In this document: one piece after another, positions 47,484-56,107 of the stretch
Layout: the number at the start of each line of letters is the position of its first letter
How positions within the stretch are numbered: the stretch's first letter is position 1
Assembly: GCF_900156285.1 (NCBI RefSeq)
Contig: NZ_FTNC01000001.1
Span: 62,001 to 126,000 of the forward strand
Origin: Halanaerobium kushneri
Lineage (GTDB): Bacteria; Bacillota; Halanaerobiia; Halanaerobiales; Halanaerobiaceae
Length of the DNA: 64,000 nucleotides
Direction of reading: 5' to 3'
The notes under the pieces: generated by a model
What the model was told of the DNA's origin: nothing
Seen by the model: the letters and a program-made list of their open reading frames with translations, nothing else
The model's database searches: none
Position numbers and translations under genes: made by a program

Positions 47484-48335
47484 ATGAAGAAAAGTGATAT
47501 CAATATTGTTAAAAAAAGAGAAATGATTAATAAAGAATGCTTTTATGATAGTAATATAGATAATACATATTATTCGTTGGATATAAATGAGAAAAATCAG
47601 TTATATAGTTTTAATATTGACAATAAAGATTTGGGGAAAATCCTTTTAAAATTAAAAGGTCAAATAGAAATGACCTTGGGTTATGATAAACTGAAAGATT
47701 CTTGTGATGCAACAAAAGAAGAGCTAGATCAAATTGTAAATTATCATGTAAAAAATCACGAAAAATGTTCAACTTGTGATTTGAAATTTGATCATTGCTA
47801 TAAATGTGTATTTGATTATGAGACTCCTTTAGAAAAATATTTATTTAGAGAATATAAAAAAAGAAATATTGATGATAGAGATTTTAAAGAAGACTTAGAA
47901 AAAATAAAAGATGCTCATGAAAATTTTGAAAGCTGTCAAGGTTATTGTAAATTCCAAAATGAGAATTGTTATGATTGTATTTTAACCTGTCAGAGTCCCT
48001 TAGAGCAAATATTTTATCTTGAAGCTTTAAAAAGAGGGTTAGGATCAAAAATAAAATTACAAATGATAATAACTAAAGAAGGCAAAATTTATGATGATAT
48101 AGATAAAGTTAATAAAAATAATATATTAACAATTCCAGATTTTTATTTAGATAAAGAAGATCAAAAATTATGTTTATATACAGATGGATTTACATATCAT
48201 GAAAGAACTGAAAAACAAGCAATAAGAGATCGAAATATAGATAGGGAACTTCAAAAAATGGGGTTTGAAGTAATGAGATACACAACTAAAGAAGTTAGGA
48301 ATAATATTGAAGACATAATTTCTTCAATTATTTAG
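47484..48335 (+). CDS. Cys-cluster protein with PD-(D/E)xK-like nuclease domain, cassette 13
   Basis: 283 residues from ATG 47484 (RBS AAGGAGTG); upstream codons run through the attC and are not used. The middle carries two similar Cys clusters, CSTCDLKFDHCYKCVFDYET and CQGYCKFQNENCYDCILTCQ, both followed by P-LE, likely duplicated zinc-binding units. The C-terminal 70 residues (LCLYTDGFTYHERTEKQAIR, DRELQKMGFEVMRYT) match the DUF559/Vsr-like nuclease pattern. Probably a DNA-acting defence or repair protein. Confidence 0.7.
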   Translation: MKKSDINIVKKREMINKECFYDSNIDNTYYSLDINEKNQLYSFNIDNKDLGKILLKLKGQIEMTLGYDKLKDSCDATKEELDQIVNYHVKNHEKCSTCDLKFDHCYKCVFDYETPLEKYLFREYKKRNIDDRDFKEDLEKIKDAHENFESCQGYCKFQNENCYDCILTCQSPLEQIFYLEALKRGLGSKIKLQMIITKEGKIYDDIDKVNKNNILTIPDFYLDKEDQKLCLYTDGFTYHERTEKQAIRDRNIDRELQKMGFEVMRYTTKEVRNNIEDIISSII

Positions 48336-48361
48336 TACTTATTATAAAAAGACGGGACTTC

Positions 48362-48493
48362 GTCTAACATGGGATTGGCGTCATGCCTTCTGTCATAAAG
48401 CTTGCAGGTTAACCAATAACGGATATGAAAAAGCAAGCTTTACGCCAGTTCCTGCGGAATCAGTCACGAGCGCAAATCCCAGGGACGTTATAT
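48362..48493 (+). repeat. attC 13 (type A)
   Basis: R'' GTCTAAC 48362-48368; TGGGATTGGCG / CGCAAATCCCA; R' GTTATAT 48487-48493. Confidence 0.95.
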
Positions 48494-48549
48494 GCAATAA
48501 CAGCCTGGATTGCAAGTAAAGAACATCTCTAGCAGGAAGGATAAAACTT

Positions 48550-48915
48550 ATGAAACCCAAATTAGAATCTGCTTACATAGCTGTAGAAAATATTGATAGA
48601 GCAATAAATTTTTATGAATGGTTTTTAGAAAGATCAGCAACTAAGAAAGGGGAGAGTTTATATCTCTTTGATGTAGATGGATTTCGCCTTTTCTTGTTTG
48701 ATCATAATAATGAGAATGAAGAAGTAAAGTATGGAGATAACTGCTTATTAAGTTTTGAAGTTGATGATGCTAGAAAAACAAAAGAAAAGTTAGAAGACCG
48801 TAATTTAAAGATCGTTTTTCCGTTAACTAAAATCCAGGATAATTTAGTATTTGAGTTCGAAGATCCTGAAGGAAACCATATAGAGGTCTTTTCTAAGGTA
48901 TCAGCATCAAAATAA
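48550..48915 (+). CDS. Glyoxalase/VOC-fold protein, cassette 14
   Basis: 121 residues of the vicinal-oxygen-chelate fold: YIAVENIDRAINFYEWFLE start, FEFEDPEGNHIEVFSK end with the usual ExxDPxGN. Members include glyoxalases and fosfomycin or bleomycin resistance proteins; function is not specified by the sequence. A second, diverged copy begins at 63721. RBS AGGAAGGAT. Confidence 0.85.
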   Translation: MKPKLESAYIAVENIDRAINFYEWFLERSATKKGESLYLFDVDGFRLFLFDHNNENEEVKYGDNCLLSFEVDDARKTKEKLEDRNLKIVFPLTKIQDNLVFEFEDPEGNHIEVFSKVSASK

Positions 48916-48961
48916 AGTAATAATTAAGGAAAAGTTCATCGTGACTATCGGCTGTTACAGC

Positions 48962-49120
48962 ATATAACATGGGATTGCCGTTAGGCTAAAGAGCAAGCCT
49001 ACCCTTCGGGACATGCCTTCTGTCACAAAGCTTGCAATAATTGCAGCAAGATATCTGGAAGGCAAGCTTTCCGCCAGGCCTGAGGGCACAGGCACGTCGG
49101 AAATCCCAGTAACGTTATGT
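48962..49120 (+). repeat. attC 14 (type A with an extra inner segment)
   Basis: R'' ATATAAC 48962-48968; TGGGATTGCCG / CGGAAATCCCA; R' GTTATGT 49114-49120. It is about 27 bases longer than other type A sites: an extra CTAAAGAGCAAGCCTACCC segment lies near the left arm. Confidence 0.92.
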
Positions 49121-49164
49121 GAAATGCTAAGTTTAAAATTTTTGTGGACTTTTGGAGGAAATTT

Positions 49165-50007
49165 ATGAAATTAAAAGAAATTTTAAAAATAAAAAATTTA
49201 GACAAATATAGAATTAAAATCGTTAGACATACAACTGAACGTAAATATATTAAAGATTTGATTTTGCAAGATAATTTTGCTCTTTATCAATCGGTTCAAA
49301 AAAATGATGTTTTTAGTAAATATGATTATATTATAACTTTTAAAGCAATTGAAGGAACACATTCTTTGCTTCATCGGATGTATGAAATTAATGGATTTAA
49401 AAAAATTGATAGTTTACCAGAAAATTTATTATCAATAAAGGAACCCGAAAATTGGGGAGTAGGCCCTTTTTACAAGTATGATATGAAAAGAGTTAATAAA
49501 TTAAGCGATCTTGAAGAAAGATTAGTTATCGATTGGGGAAAATCAGCACTTTCATGGCATCAAAAAAAATTAGATAAAAAAGTAGTAGAAATATTACCAG
49601 AAAGTTTTGTTAAAATTTTTCCTGGTTATGAAGAGGTTATATTATCTTTTGAGGAATTATCAAAAATGATAAATAACCCAGTATCTAATAGGCAATGGAA
49701 AACAGCTCTATCAAGTGTTTACGGAGTATATTTAATATTAAATAAAAAGAATGGTATGCAATATGTAGGATCTGCATATGGTAACGAGGGTATTTGGGGG
49801 CGATGGTCAACTTATGTAAGAAATAAACATGGTAATAATAAGTTAATAAAAGAATTATTAAATTCTAATCCAAATCATTATAAACATTTTCAATTTAGCA
49901 TCTTAAATATAGTTCCTAATACTGCCATGAAAGAAGAAGTTCTTCGGCTTGAGGCAAAGAACAAAGAGAAATTAGGATCAAGAGTTTTTGGGCTAAATGA
50001 TAATTAA
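49165..50007 (+). CDS. GIY-YIG nuclease-domain protein, cassette 15
   Basis: 280 residues from ATG 49165 (RBS TTTGGAGGAAA). Residues about 185-280 are a GIY-YIG nuclease: YGVYLILNKKNGMQYVGSAY, then an Arg in GRWSTYV and a Glu in KEEVLRLEAKNKEKLGSR. The N-terminal 180 residues are not recognised and may recognise the target. Alone in its cassette; a restriction- or homing-type role is plausible. Confidence 0.83.
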   Translation: MKLKEILKIKNLDKYRIKIVRHTTERKYIKDLILQDNFALYQSVQKNDVFSKYDYIITFKAIEGTHSLLHRMYEINGFKKIDSLPENLLSIKEPENWGVGPFYKYDMKRVNKLSDLEERLVIDWGKSALSWHQKKLDKKVVEILPESFVKIFPGYEEVILSFEELSKMINNPVSNRQWKTALSSVYGVYLILNKKNGMQYVGSAYGNEGIWGRWSTYVRNKHGNNKLIKELLNSNPNHYKHFQFSILNIVPNTAMKEEVLRLEAKNKEKLGSRVFGLNDN

Positions 50008-50025
50008 TATAAAATTACGCACTTC

Positions 50026-50157
50026 ACATAACATGGGATTGGCGTCATGCCTTCTGTCATAAAGCTTGCAATATTAAGCAGCAAGAAATATTACGACAAG
50101 CTTTACGCCAGTTCCTGGCGGAACCAGGCACAAGCGCAAATCCCAGTAACGTTATAC
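50026..50157 (+). repeat. attC 15 (type A)
   Basis: R'' ACATAAC 50026-50032; TGGGATTGGCG / CGCAAATCCCA; R' GTTATAC 50151-50157. Confidence 0.95.
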
Positions 50158-50481
50158 GAAATAATAACTGAACATCGGCAAATAAGAGAAAAAGATAAAA
50201 GAAGGGTTGGATCATCGCTTACTGCTATGAACTAGCTCCTCCAAATGAAGAAAATAATCACTGCAGATTTCAAGTGGTTTTAACAATAGACTTGGACAAT
50301 TATAATTTACAAAATTATTTACATATATCAAAGAATAAATTAGTCACTGATTGATCTTCACGCACTTCGTGAAGATTTAATATAGTGCAGAATATACGAA
50401 GTACTAGCTGGTTAAGAGTTAATATCATTGTTCAGTAAGTTGAAGAAAGATAAAATATTTTACGCAGCCAGTTATTACAGC
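50158..50481. other. Cassette 16: non-coding cassette, family 1
   Basis: No convincing gene. Near copy of cassette 1: AGAAGGGTTGGATCATCGCT, ATTAGTCACTG, hairpin ATCTTCACGC-ACT-TCGTGAAGAT (50354-50376), AGAATATACGAAG and GTTGAAGAAAGATAAAA occur in the same order. Cassettes 1 and 16 also end in the same attC type. Confidence 0.72.
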
Positions 50482-50585
50482 GCATAACATGGGATTGAAG
50501 ATTTCGCTTCGCTCCATCCAAATTCGTTCGGTAAGGGCGGTCGCCCTAGACCTCACGAACTTCTTAAATCCCAGTAACGTTATCC
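50482..50585 (+). repeat. attC 16 (type B)
   Basis: R'' GCATAAC 50482-50488; TGGGATT / AATCCCA; R' GTTATCC 50579-50585. Confidence 0.94.
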
Positions 50586-50617
50586 GAAATAACTATAACC
50601 AAGAGAGGAGTTAAAAA

Positions 50618-52174
50618 GTGTATATTAAAGAAATAGCTATATCAGGTTATAAAACTTTAGTAGATTTTAAATTTGAAGAGATACAAGAAGGTTTAAATAT
50701 ATTAGTTGGAAAAAATAATGTAGGAAAAAGTAATATTTTAAAGGCTCTTGAAATTTTTTTTACTCGTCAAGGTACTTTAAGAAAAGATGAGATTGCAAAT
50801 TCTTTTGATTCATTTTTAAATAATAGAGATAACATTTATATGGAAATTGTTTTTGCTAATGCTTCCAATATGTTTAATAATAATGAAAATGAGGTAAGTT
50901 TAAAAATTGATTTGAATGAAAATAATAGAAAATATATGTTAAAAAAACAAGGCAAATATATAAATATGTCTAAAAATAGCTTTTTTAAAAATAATCCAAA
51001 ATATATTTATTTTGGTGATTTAAATGAAATTAATTTTAATTCAGATGATTTGCAGCAACTATATTCTATAAATAATTCAAATGAAAGAAGAAAAATTGAA
51101 ACTAATGCTTCTCAGTTTTTACAATTTATTTTAAATACAAACATTAATATTTCAATTAATATAAAAAATGATAATACCTATAGCATTGATGTAATTGATA
51201 GTTACGGAAATAGTAATTTATTATCGAATAAAAGTTCTGGTTTACAACAATTAGTTTACTTAGGATTAGTTTTTTCTTTTAATTTATTGAAAAAACCAGA
51301 AAATATTATTTTAGGTATTGAAGAACCTGAATCTAATTTACATACTTCATTACAAAAAAGACTTTTTAAAAGAATAAGGGAGATTTCTGAAGCATATTCT
51401 ATACAAATTTTTTTAACAACACATTCTCCAATTTTTATTGATAAATTTAATCATAAATCTGTCCATCATGTTAAAAGAAATAATAAAATGCATACAAAAG
51501 TATTAAAAGAAAGTTATAGAAATAATTGGTTTGACATAAGAAAGGACTTAGGTTTAGGTGTTAACGATTCGCTATTTGTAGGAGAATTTAATTTACTTGT
51601 TGAAGGACCTACTGAAAAAATTATATTCCCAAAAATAATAAAAATATTACATGATAAAGATTTAATTAGTTTTAGTGAAGAAGATATTAATTTGTTAAGT
51701 GCTCAGGGAGCTTCTAACTTACATTATTTTTCTAAATTAATATCTCAAATGGAATTACCAACTATTGTTTTAGTAGACAAAGATCAAGAAGGAAATAATG
51801 CAAAAGATAAAATTGAAGAAGATAATTTTTTTAACAAGTTAAGGGTTATCTCGTTAGATAAAGAAGAATATGAAGAATGTGAAATTGAAGATTTAATTAG
51901 TGATGATATATTATTAAAAAGTATAAATGAGTTATATAATAGCTCATTAAATAATGAAGATCTATTAAAAGCTCGAAAAAATGAACATCATGAAGAGGCA
52001 GGTTTAATAAAGTTTTCAAAGGCATTTAAGAAACTTGATCTAGAAAAAGATAGAGATTTATCTAAATTAAACCTTGCAACAAAAATAAAAAGCAATTTAG
52101 ATGAAGAATCTGATTTAAAATTAATTCAACAATTTTTTATAGAAATGGATAGTTTTTATAAAGAGTTTATGTAA
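50618..52174 (+). CDS. OLD-family ATP-dependent nuclease, cassette 17
   Basis: 518 residues: an SMC/RecF-like ATPase with Walker A VGKNNVGKSNILKAL near residue 35, Walker B GIEEPESNLH near residue 231, then a TOPRIM nuclease domain, NLLVEGPTEKIIFPKI and TIVLVDKDQEGNNA. GTG start after GAGAGGAG. The related GajA works with GajB in Gabija, and PARIS pairs another ATPase with a toxin. No such partner is in this cassette, so it may act alone like classical OLD. Likely anti-phage. Confidence 0.9.
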   Translation: MYIKEIAISGYKTLVDFKFEEIQEGLNILVGKNNVGKSNILKALEIFFTRQGTLRKDEIANSFDSFLNNRDNIYMEIVFANASNMFNNNENEVSLKIDLNENNRKYMLKKQGKYINMSKNSFFKNNPKYIYFGDLNEINFNSDDLQQLYSINNSNERRKIETNASQFLQFILNTNINISINIKNDNTYSIDVIDSYGNSNLLSNKSSGLQQLVYLGLVFSFNLLKKPENIILGIEEPESNLHTSLQKRLFKRIREISEAYSIQIFLTTHSPIFIDKFNHKSVHHVKRNNKMHTKVLKESYRNNWFDIRKDLGLGVNDSLFVGEFNLLVEGPTEKIIFPKIIKILHDKDLISFSEEDINLLSAQGASNLHYFSKLISQMELPTIVLVDKDQEGNNAKDKIEEDNFFNKLRVISLDKEEYEECEIEDLISDDILLKSINELYNSSLNNEDLLKARKNEHHEEAGLIKFSKAFKKLDLEKDRDLSKLNLATKIKSNLDEESDLKLIQQFFIEMDSFYKEFM

Positions 52175-52186
52175 TATAGTTACTTC

Positions 52187-52319
52187 GGATAACATGGGAT
52201 TAGCGTCATGCCTTCTGTCATAAAGCTTGCAGGCTAACCAATCACGGATATGAAAACGCAAGCTTTACGCCAGTTCCTAGCGGAACCAGGCACGAGCGCA
52301 AATCCCAGTAACGTTAGAC
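52187..52319 (+). repeat. attC 17 (type A)
   Basis: R'' GGATAAC 52187-52193; TGGGATTAGCG / CGCAAATCCCA; R' GTTAGAC 52313-52319. The following 130 bases (to 52451) are AT-rich with no further feature seen. Confidence 0.94.
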
Positions 52320-52451
52320 GAAATGCAAATGGTTATATATAAAATAAAATATAATGTTAAATAATCAAAATATGAAGGAATAATAAAGTTAATATAGAAA
52401 TAAAGATTAGAGAAGATAAAAATTAACATAAATATAGGAGGAATAATATTA

Positions 52452-53894
52452 ATGAAATATTGGCATGAAACGATAAAAATTCCAAACTTATTTATAAATA
52501 CTGAAAATCCTAGATTTGAAATTGCAGATAGTCAGAAAGAAGCTATTGAAAATATGATAGAAAATCAAAACCAAAAGTTATATAGGTTAGCTGTAGATAT
52601 TATTGAATCCGGTTTAAATCCTTCTGATCTTCCTATTGTAACTTCATTGGATGATTCTAAAAATCGATATAGAGTTTTAGAAGGAAATAGAAGGATAACT
52701 GCTTTAAAGTTATTATTAGAACCTAATATAGCGTCTTCCAAAAACAATAATTTAAAGAAAAAATTTAAAAGACTTAATAAACAATATGATATAAGTGGTT
52801 TTGAAGAAATAACTTGTGTGGCTTTTGAAGAAGAAGCCGACGCTATTCATTGGATTGAAATAAAACATTCCGGACAATTAGATGGTATTGGTACTGTTAC
52901 TTGGGATGCTACTTCTAAAAGAAGGTTCGAAAGAAGATTGGGGAAATCAACTAAATGTTTGCAGGTTTTAGAATTTATAAAAGAATCAGATATACTAAAT
53001 GAAGAAACAAAAAATAATTTTAATTCTATAGCAATTACAAATCTTGAAAGATTAATAAGTGATCCAGCTGTAAGAGAATTTTTAGGAATAGAATTCATTG
53101 ATGGTAATTTACATATAATTCATCCAAAAGAAGAAGTCTTTAAAGGACTTGCAAAAGTGATTAAAGATTTAGTTCATAAAAATATAATTGTAGATGATAT
53201 TTATTATAAAGATGATCGTGCAAATTACCTTGAAAATTTTGATGCTTCTCAAATACCTAATACAGAAGTAGTATATGAAAATCCAAAAGATGCATTTGAT
53301 GAAAACAAAGCATCTGATAAAACAGATGAAAATAATAATAATTCTAATAATAATTTAGATTCCAAGAGAAAAGATGCTGAGAAAAAAGAAAATAATAAAG
53401 AAAAAAATGAATCGAAAGAGAACAATGATGAAAAAAGGAAACCTAAATCTAAAAGAAGGTCTTTTTTTAGACACGGACTTATTCCAAGCAATTGTATTTT
53501 AGAAATAGAAGATAAAAGAATAAATAAGATTTATATGGAGCTGAAAAAAATTGAGGTTGAAAAGTTTCCTAATTTGACTGCTGTTTCATTTAGAGTCTTT
53601 CTTGAATTAAGTTTAGATCATTATATTGAAGAAAATAATTTAGAAAATATAAGTATTGATTCTAGGCTTTCTACTAAAGTTCAAAAAGTAGCAGAAGATT
53701 TGAAAGATAAAGATTTATTGACTGACCAAGAATTGAAACCAGTTAATGTATCAGTTTCTAATCCTGATAGTATAATTTCAATTAATACATTTAATGCATA
53801 TGTTCATAATAAAAATATGCAACCAATTGCTAAAGATTTAAAAATCAATTGGGAAAGATTAGAAAATTATTTTAAAGGAATATGGAATAACTAA
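52452..53894 (+). CDS. ParB-like domain protein, cassette 18
   Basis: 480 residues. Residues about 5-110 form a ParB/Srx-like N-terminal domain: IPNLFINTENPRFEI, LPIVTSLDDSKNRYRVLEGN with RRITALKLLL following, the nucleotide-binding region. Residues about 275-335 are an Asn/Lys/Glu low-complexity linker. The C-terminal part (about 340-480) is helical and unassigned. It is encoded 22 bases upstream of a DNA adenine methylase in the same cassette, suggesting a two-gene modification-linked system. RBS AGGAGGAAT. Confidence 0.78.
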   Translation: MKYWHETIKIPNLFINTENPRFEIADSQKEAIENMIENQNQKLYRLAVDIIESGLNPSDLPIVTSLDDSKNRYRVLEGNRRITALKLLLEPNIASSKNNNLKKKFKRLNKQYDISGFEEITCVAFEEEADAIHWIEIKHSGQLDGIGTVTWDATSKRRFERRLGKSTKCLQVLEFIKESDILNEETKNNFNSIAITNLERLISDPAVREFLGIEFIDGNLHIIHPKEEVFKGLAKVIKDLVHKNIIVDDIYYKDDRANYLENFDASQIPNTEVVYENPKDAFDENKASDKTDENNNNSNNNLDSKRKDAEKKENNKEKNESKENNDEKRKPKSKRRSFFRHGLIPSNCILEIEDKRINKIYMELKKIEVEKFPNLTAVSFRVFLELSLDHYIEENNLENISIDSRLSTKVQKVAEDLKDKDLLTDQELKPVNVSVSNPDSIISINTFNAYVHNKNMQPIAKDLKINWERLENYFKGIWNN

Positions 53895-53916
53895 ATAATA
53901 GGTATGGTGATTATAT

Positions 53917-54780
53917 ATGAGATTTTATTCTCCTTTGCGTTATCCTGGGGGAAAAGGAAAATTATCGGATTATATGAAATTAATAATTAGAAAAAATAAT
54001 TTATTAGATGGAACTTATGTAGAACCATTTGCTGGAGGGGGAGGAATTGCTCTATCTTTATTATGTAATGAATATGTATCAGATATTTTAATTAATGATT
54101 TAAGTAATTCAATTTATGCTTTTTGGTATTCTGTGTTAAATCATACCGATAAATTATGTGAGTTGATTTCTGAAACTTCAATAACTGTTGATGAATGGCA
54201 TAAACAAAAATCTATCCAAGAACAATTTAATAGTTCTATTTTAGAATTAGGATTTTCCACTTTTTTTCTTAATAGGACAAATAGATCAGGTATTTTACAA
54301 GGGGGGGTTATAGGAGGCCTTGAGCAAAATAGCAAATGGAAAATTAATGCTAGATTTAATAAAGAAAATTTAATTAAACGAATTAAAAAGATTTCTAGGT
54401 ATAAAGATAGAATTAGATTATATAATTTAGATGCTGCAAATTTAATAACAGATGTGATTCCTGATTTACCAAATAAGACTTTAGTTTATCTAGATCCTCC
54501 CTATTTTAATAAAGGAAAACATTTATATGAAAATTATTATAAAGAGGAAGATCATGCTGATTTAGCTGAGATAATAATTAATAAAATTGAACAACATTGG
54601 ATAGTCACCTATGATAATACTCCAGAAATAAGTAAATTATATAATGAATGTTACCAAAAAATTTATTCTCTTAGTTATAGTGCAGCTAAGAAATATAAAG
54701 GTTCTGAAATTATGGTGTTTAGTGATAAATTAGTTGTTCCTAAAATCGACACTCCAGTGAAATTCAATGTTAATGAATAG
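53917..54780 (+). CDS. DNA adenine methyltransferase, Dam/D12 class, cassette 18
   Basis: N6-adenine methylase of the D12 class. Motif X is LRYPGGKGKL near residue 6, motif I is VEPFAGGGGIALSLL, motif IV is LVYLDPPYFNKG near residue 192. 287 residues, standard. Target sequence unknown. It is coupled to the ParB-like gene in a single cassette. No restriction enzyme is adjacent in this cassette, but nucleases are encoded in other cassettes. Confidence 0.93.
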   Translation: MRFYSPLRYPGGKGKLSDYMKLIIRKNNLLDGTYVEPFAGGGGIALSLLCNEYVSDILINDLSNSIYAFWYSVLNHTDKLCELISETSITVDEWHKQKSIQEQFNSSILELGFSTFFLNRTNRSGILQGGVIGGLEQNSKWKINARFNKENLIKRIKKISRYKDRIRLYNLDAANLITDVIPDLPNKTLVYLDPPYFNKGKHLYENYYKEEDHADLAEIIINKIEQHWIVTYDNTPEISKLYNECYQKIYSLSYSAAKKYKGSEIMVFSDKLVVPKIDTPVKFNVNE

Positions 54781-54824
54781 ATATTATTTTATATTAGTAT
54801 TTTCTATATAAATACTTGCACTTC

Positions 54825-54957
54825 GTCTAACATGGTGTTAGCGACATCTAGTTGCAATATATAAAATTTAATTAGATATAATTTATGAAAGTCTGGGTAA
54901 TTAATACTCAGACTTTTAAATTTATACTAGACGTCGCGAACACTAGGAACGTTATAC
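54825..54957 (+). repeat. attC 18 (covarying L boxes)
   Basis: R'' GTCTAAC 54825-54831; L'' TGGTGTTAGCGACATCTAG pairs with L' CTAGACGTCGCGAACACTA, so GGTGTT/AACACT replaces GGGATT/AATCCC; R' GTTATAC 54951-54957. The inner hairpin AAGTCTGGGT...ACTCAGACTT is unrelated to type A. Confidence 0.9.
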
Positions 54958-54990
54958 GACATAATGCCAAAGTAAACTTTAGGGGGAAAT

Positions 54991-55854
54991 ATGATTGAAT
55001 TTGGTTTTTTAAATGAAAGCAAAATCTATTCAAGTGATTTGATGGAGATTATTCCTTTAGATGATATTACAGAAAAATATGAGTTCTTAAAAGAAAATTT
55101 TTATATAGAAAATAGTTGGTTATATCCACCTATTGGATATGATAAAAAAAATAAACCTACTAAGTGTGTAAGTTGGTTTGCACTTCCAAATTCACATAAA
55201 TTGTTATTGAAAAGTAAGTTTAAAAAAAATAATGAGTTACAAAAATTTATTCCTACTATATTTGGCTTCTTAAAAGGATTACAGATGTATCGCGATGGTT
55301 GGGGACACTATTATAAAACACCTATTAAAGAAGGAAAATTAATTAGTTTTTATTGTAACGATAAAGAATTATGTAAAATAATTGATAAAATAATTTTTTT
55401 ATATCAAAAAGATTCTAATATTTTCAAAAGTTATGCTGCAGCTATTCATTGGTTTTTGTTTGGTCAAAGTTATAAATATGAATTTGAAAAATTTGATGCA
55501 CAGTATAAGGTTTTAGATTGTTGCTACAATATTGCTACAAAGATAACAGATATTGATAAAGCAAAAACTCATGCCCAAAGAATAGAAAATTTATGCTTAT
55601 ATTATAATATTTATTTACCTGATTGGGCTAGAGTAAAAAATGGAAGATCAACTTTATCAGAATTAAGAAATAATTTAATACATGAAGCTAAATTTGCTGG
55701 GGAGCCAATTGGAGTTAGCTCAGACGAAGAAAATCTTTATTTTAATTTACAATTAATAAATGAGAGAATTTTATTATCAATACCAGGGGTAAGATCAGAA
55801 ATGTTTTCTACTGGATTGACTAGGTTTCCATATAGTTTAGACTGGATAAAGTAA
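54991..55854 (+). CDS. HEPN-motif protein, cassette 19 (paralogue of cassette 4)
   Basis: 287 residues, paralogous along the full length to 37544-38398. The R-x4-H motif RNNLIH lies in STLSELRNNLIHEAKFAGEP; other conserved stretches are RDGWGHYYKTPI, AIHWFLFGQSY and KFDAQYKVLDCCY. Same cassette start (ATAATGCCAAAG) and end (GGCATTACG) as cassette 4, so the whole cassette, not only the gene, was duplicated and then diverged. Function inferred as HEPN RNase or RNA-binding. Confidence 0.72.
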   Translation: MIEFGFLNESKIYSSDLMEIIPLDDITEKYEFLKENFYIENSWLYPPIGYDKKNKPTKCVSWFALPNSHKLLLKSKFKKNNELQKFIPTIFGFLKGLQMYRDGWGHYYKTPIKEGKLISFYCNDKELCKIIDKIIFLYQKDSNIFKSYAAAIHWFLFGQSYKYEFEKFDAQYKVLDCCYNIATKITDIDKAKTHAQRIENLCLYYNIYLPDWARVKNGRSTLSELRNNLIHEAKFAGEPIGVSSDEENLYFNLQLINERILLSIPGVRSEMFSTGLTRFPYSLDWIK

Positions 55855-55869
55855 ACTGGCATTACGATC

Positions 55870-56002
55870 GTATAACATGGGATTGTCGTGATGCCTTCAG
55901 TCATAAAGCTTGCTGGCTAGCCAATTACGGATATGAAAAGGCAAGCTTTAGGTCAGTTCCTGACGGAACCAGGCACAAGCACAAATACCAGGGATGTTAG
56001 GC
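55870..56002 (+). repeat. attC 19 (type A, diverged)
   Basis: R'' GTATAAC 55870-55876; TGGGATT against AATACCA gives a mismatched L stem; R' GTTAGGC 55996-56002. Several other substitutions suggest decay. Confidence 0.88.
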
Positions 56003-56107
56003 GACATAGTGTTATAATAGATTACTAATTGAAAAATACTATGTGGTTATAATAACTAAAATGAAAAATATATTCTATTATTTATTTTGATAAGGGGAGT
56101 ATTAGTT

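Noticed and set aside
50047-50235. Forward frame of 62 codons beginning inside attC 15
   Set aside because: Starts within the recombination site and crosses the cassette border; no ribosome site.
50618-52174. OLD nuclease as the first gene of a Gabija system
   Set aside because: No UvrD-like GajB gene follows; the next feature is an attC and then an unrelated cassette.
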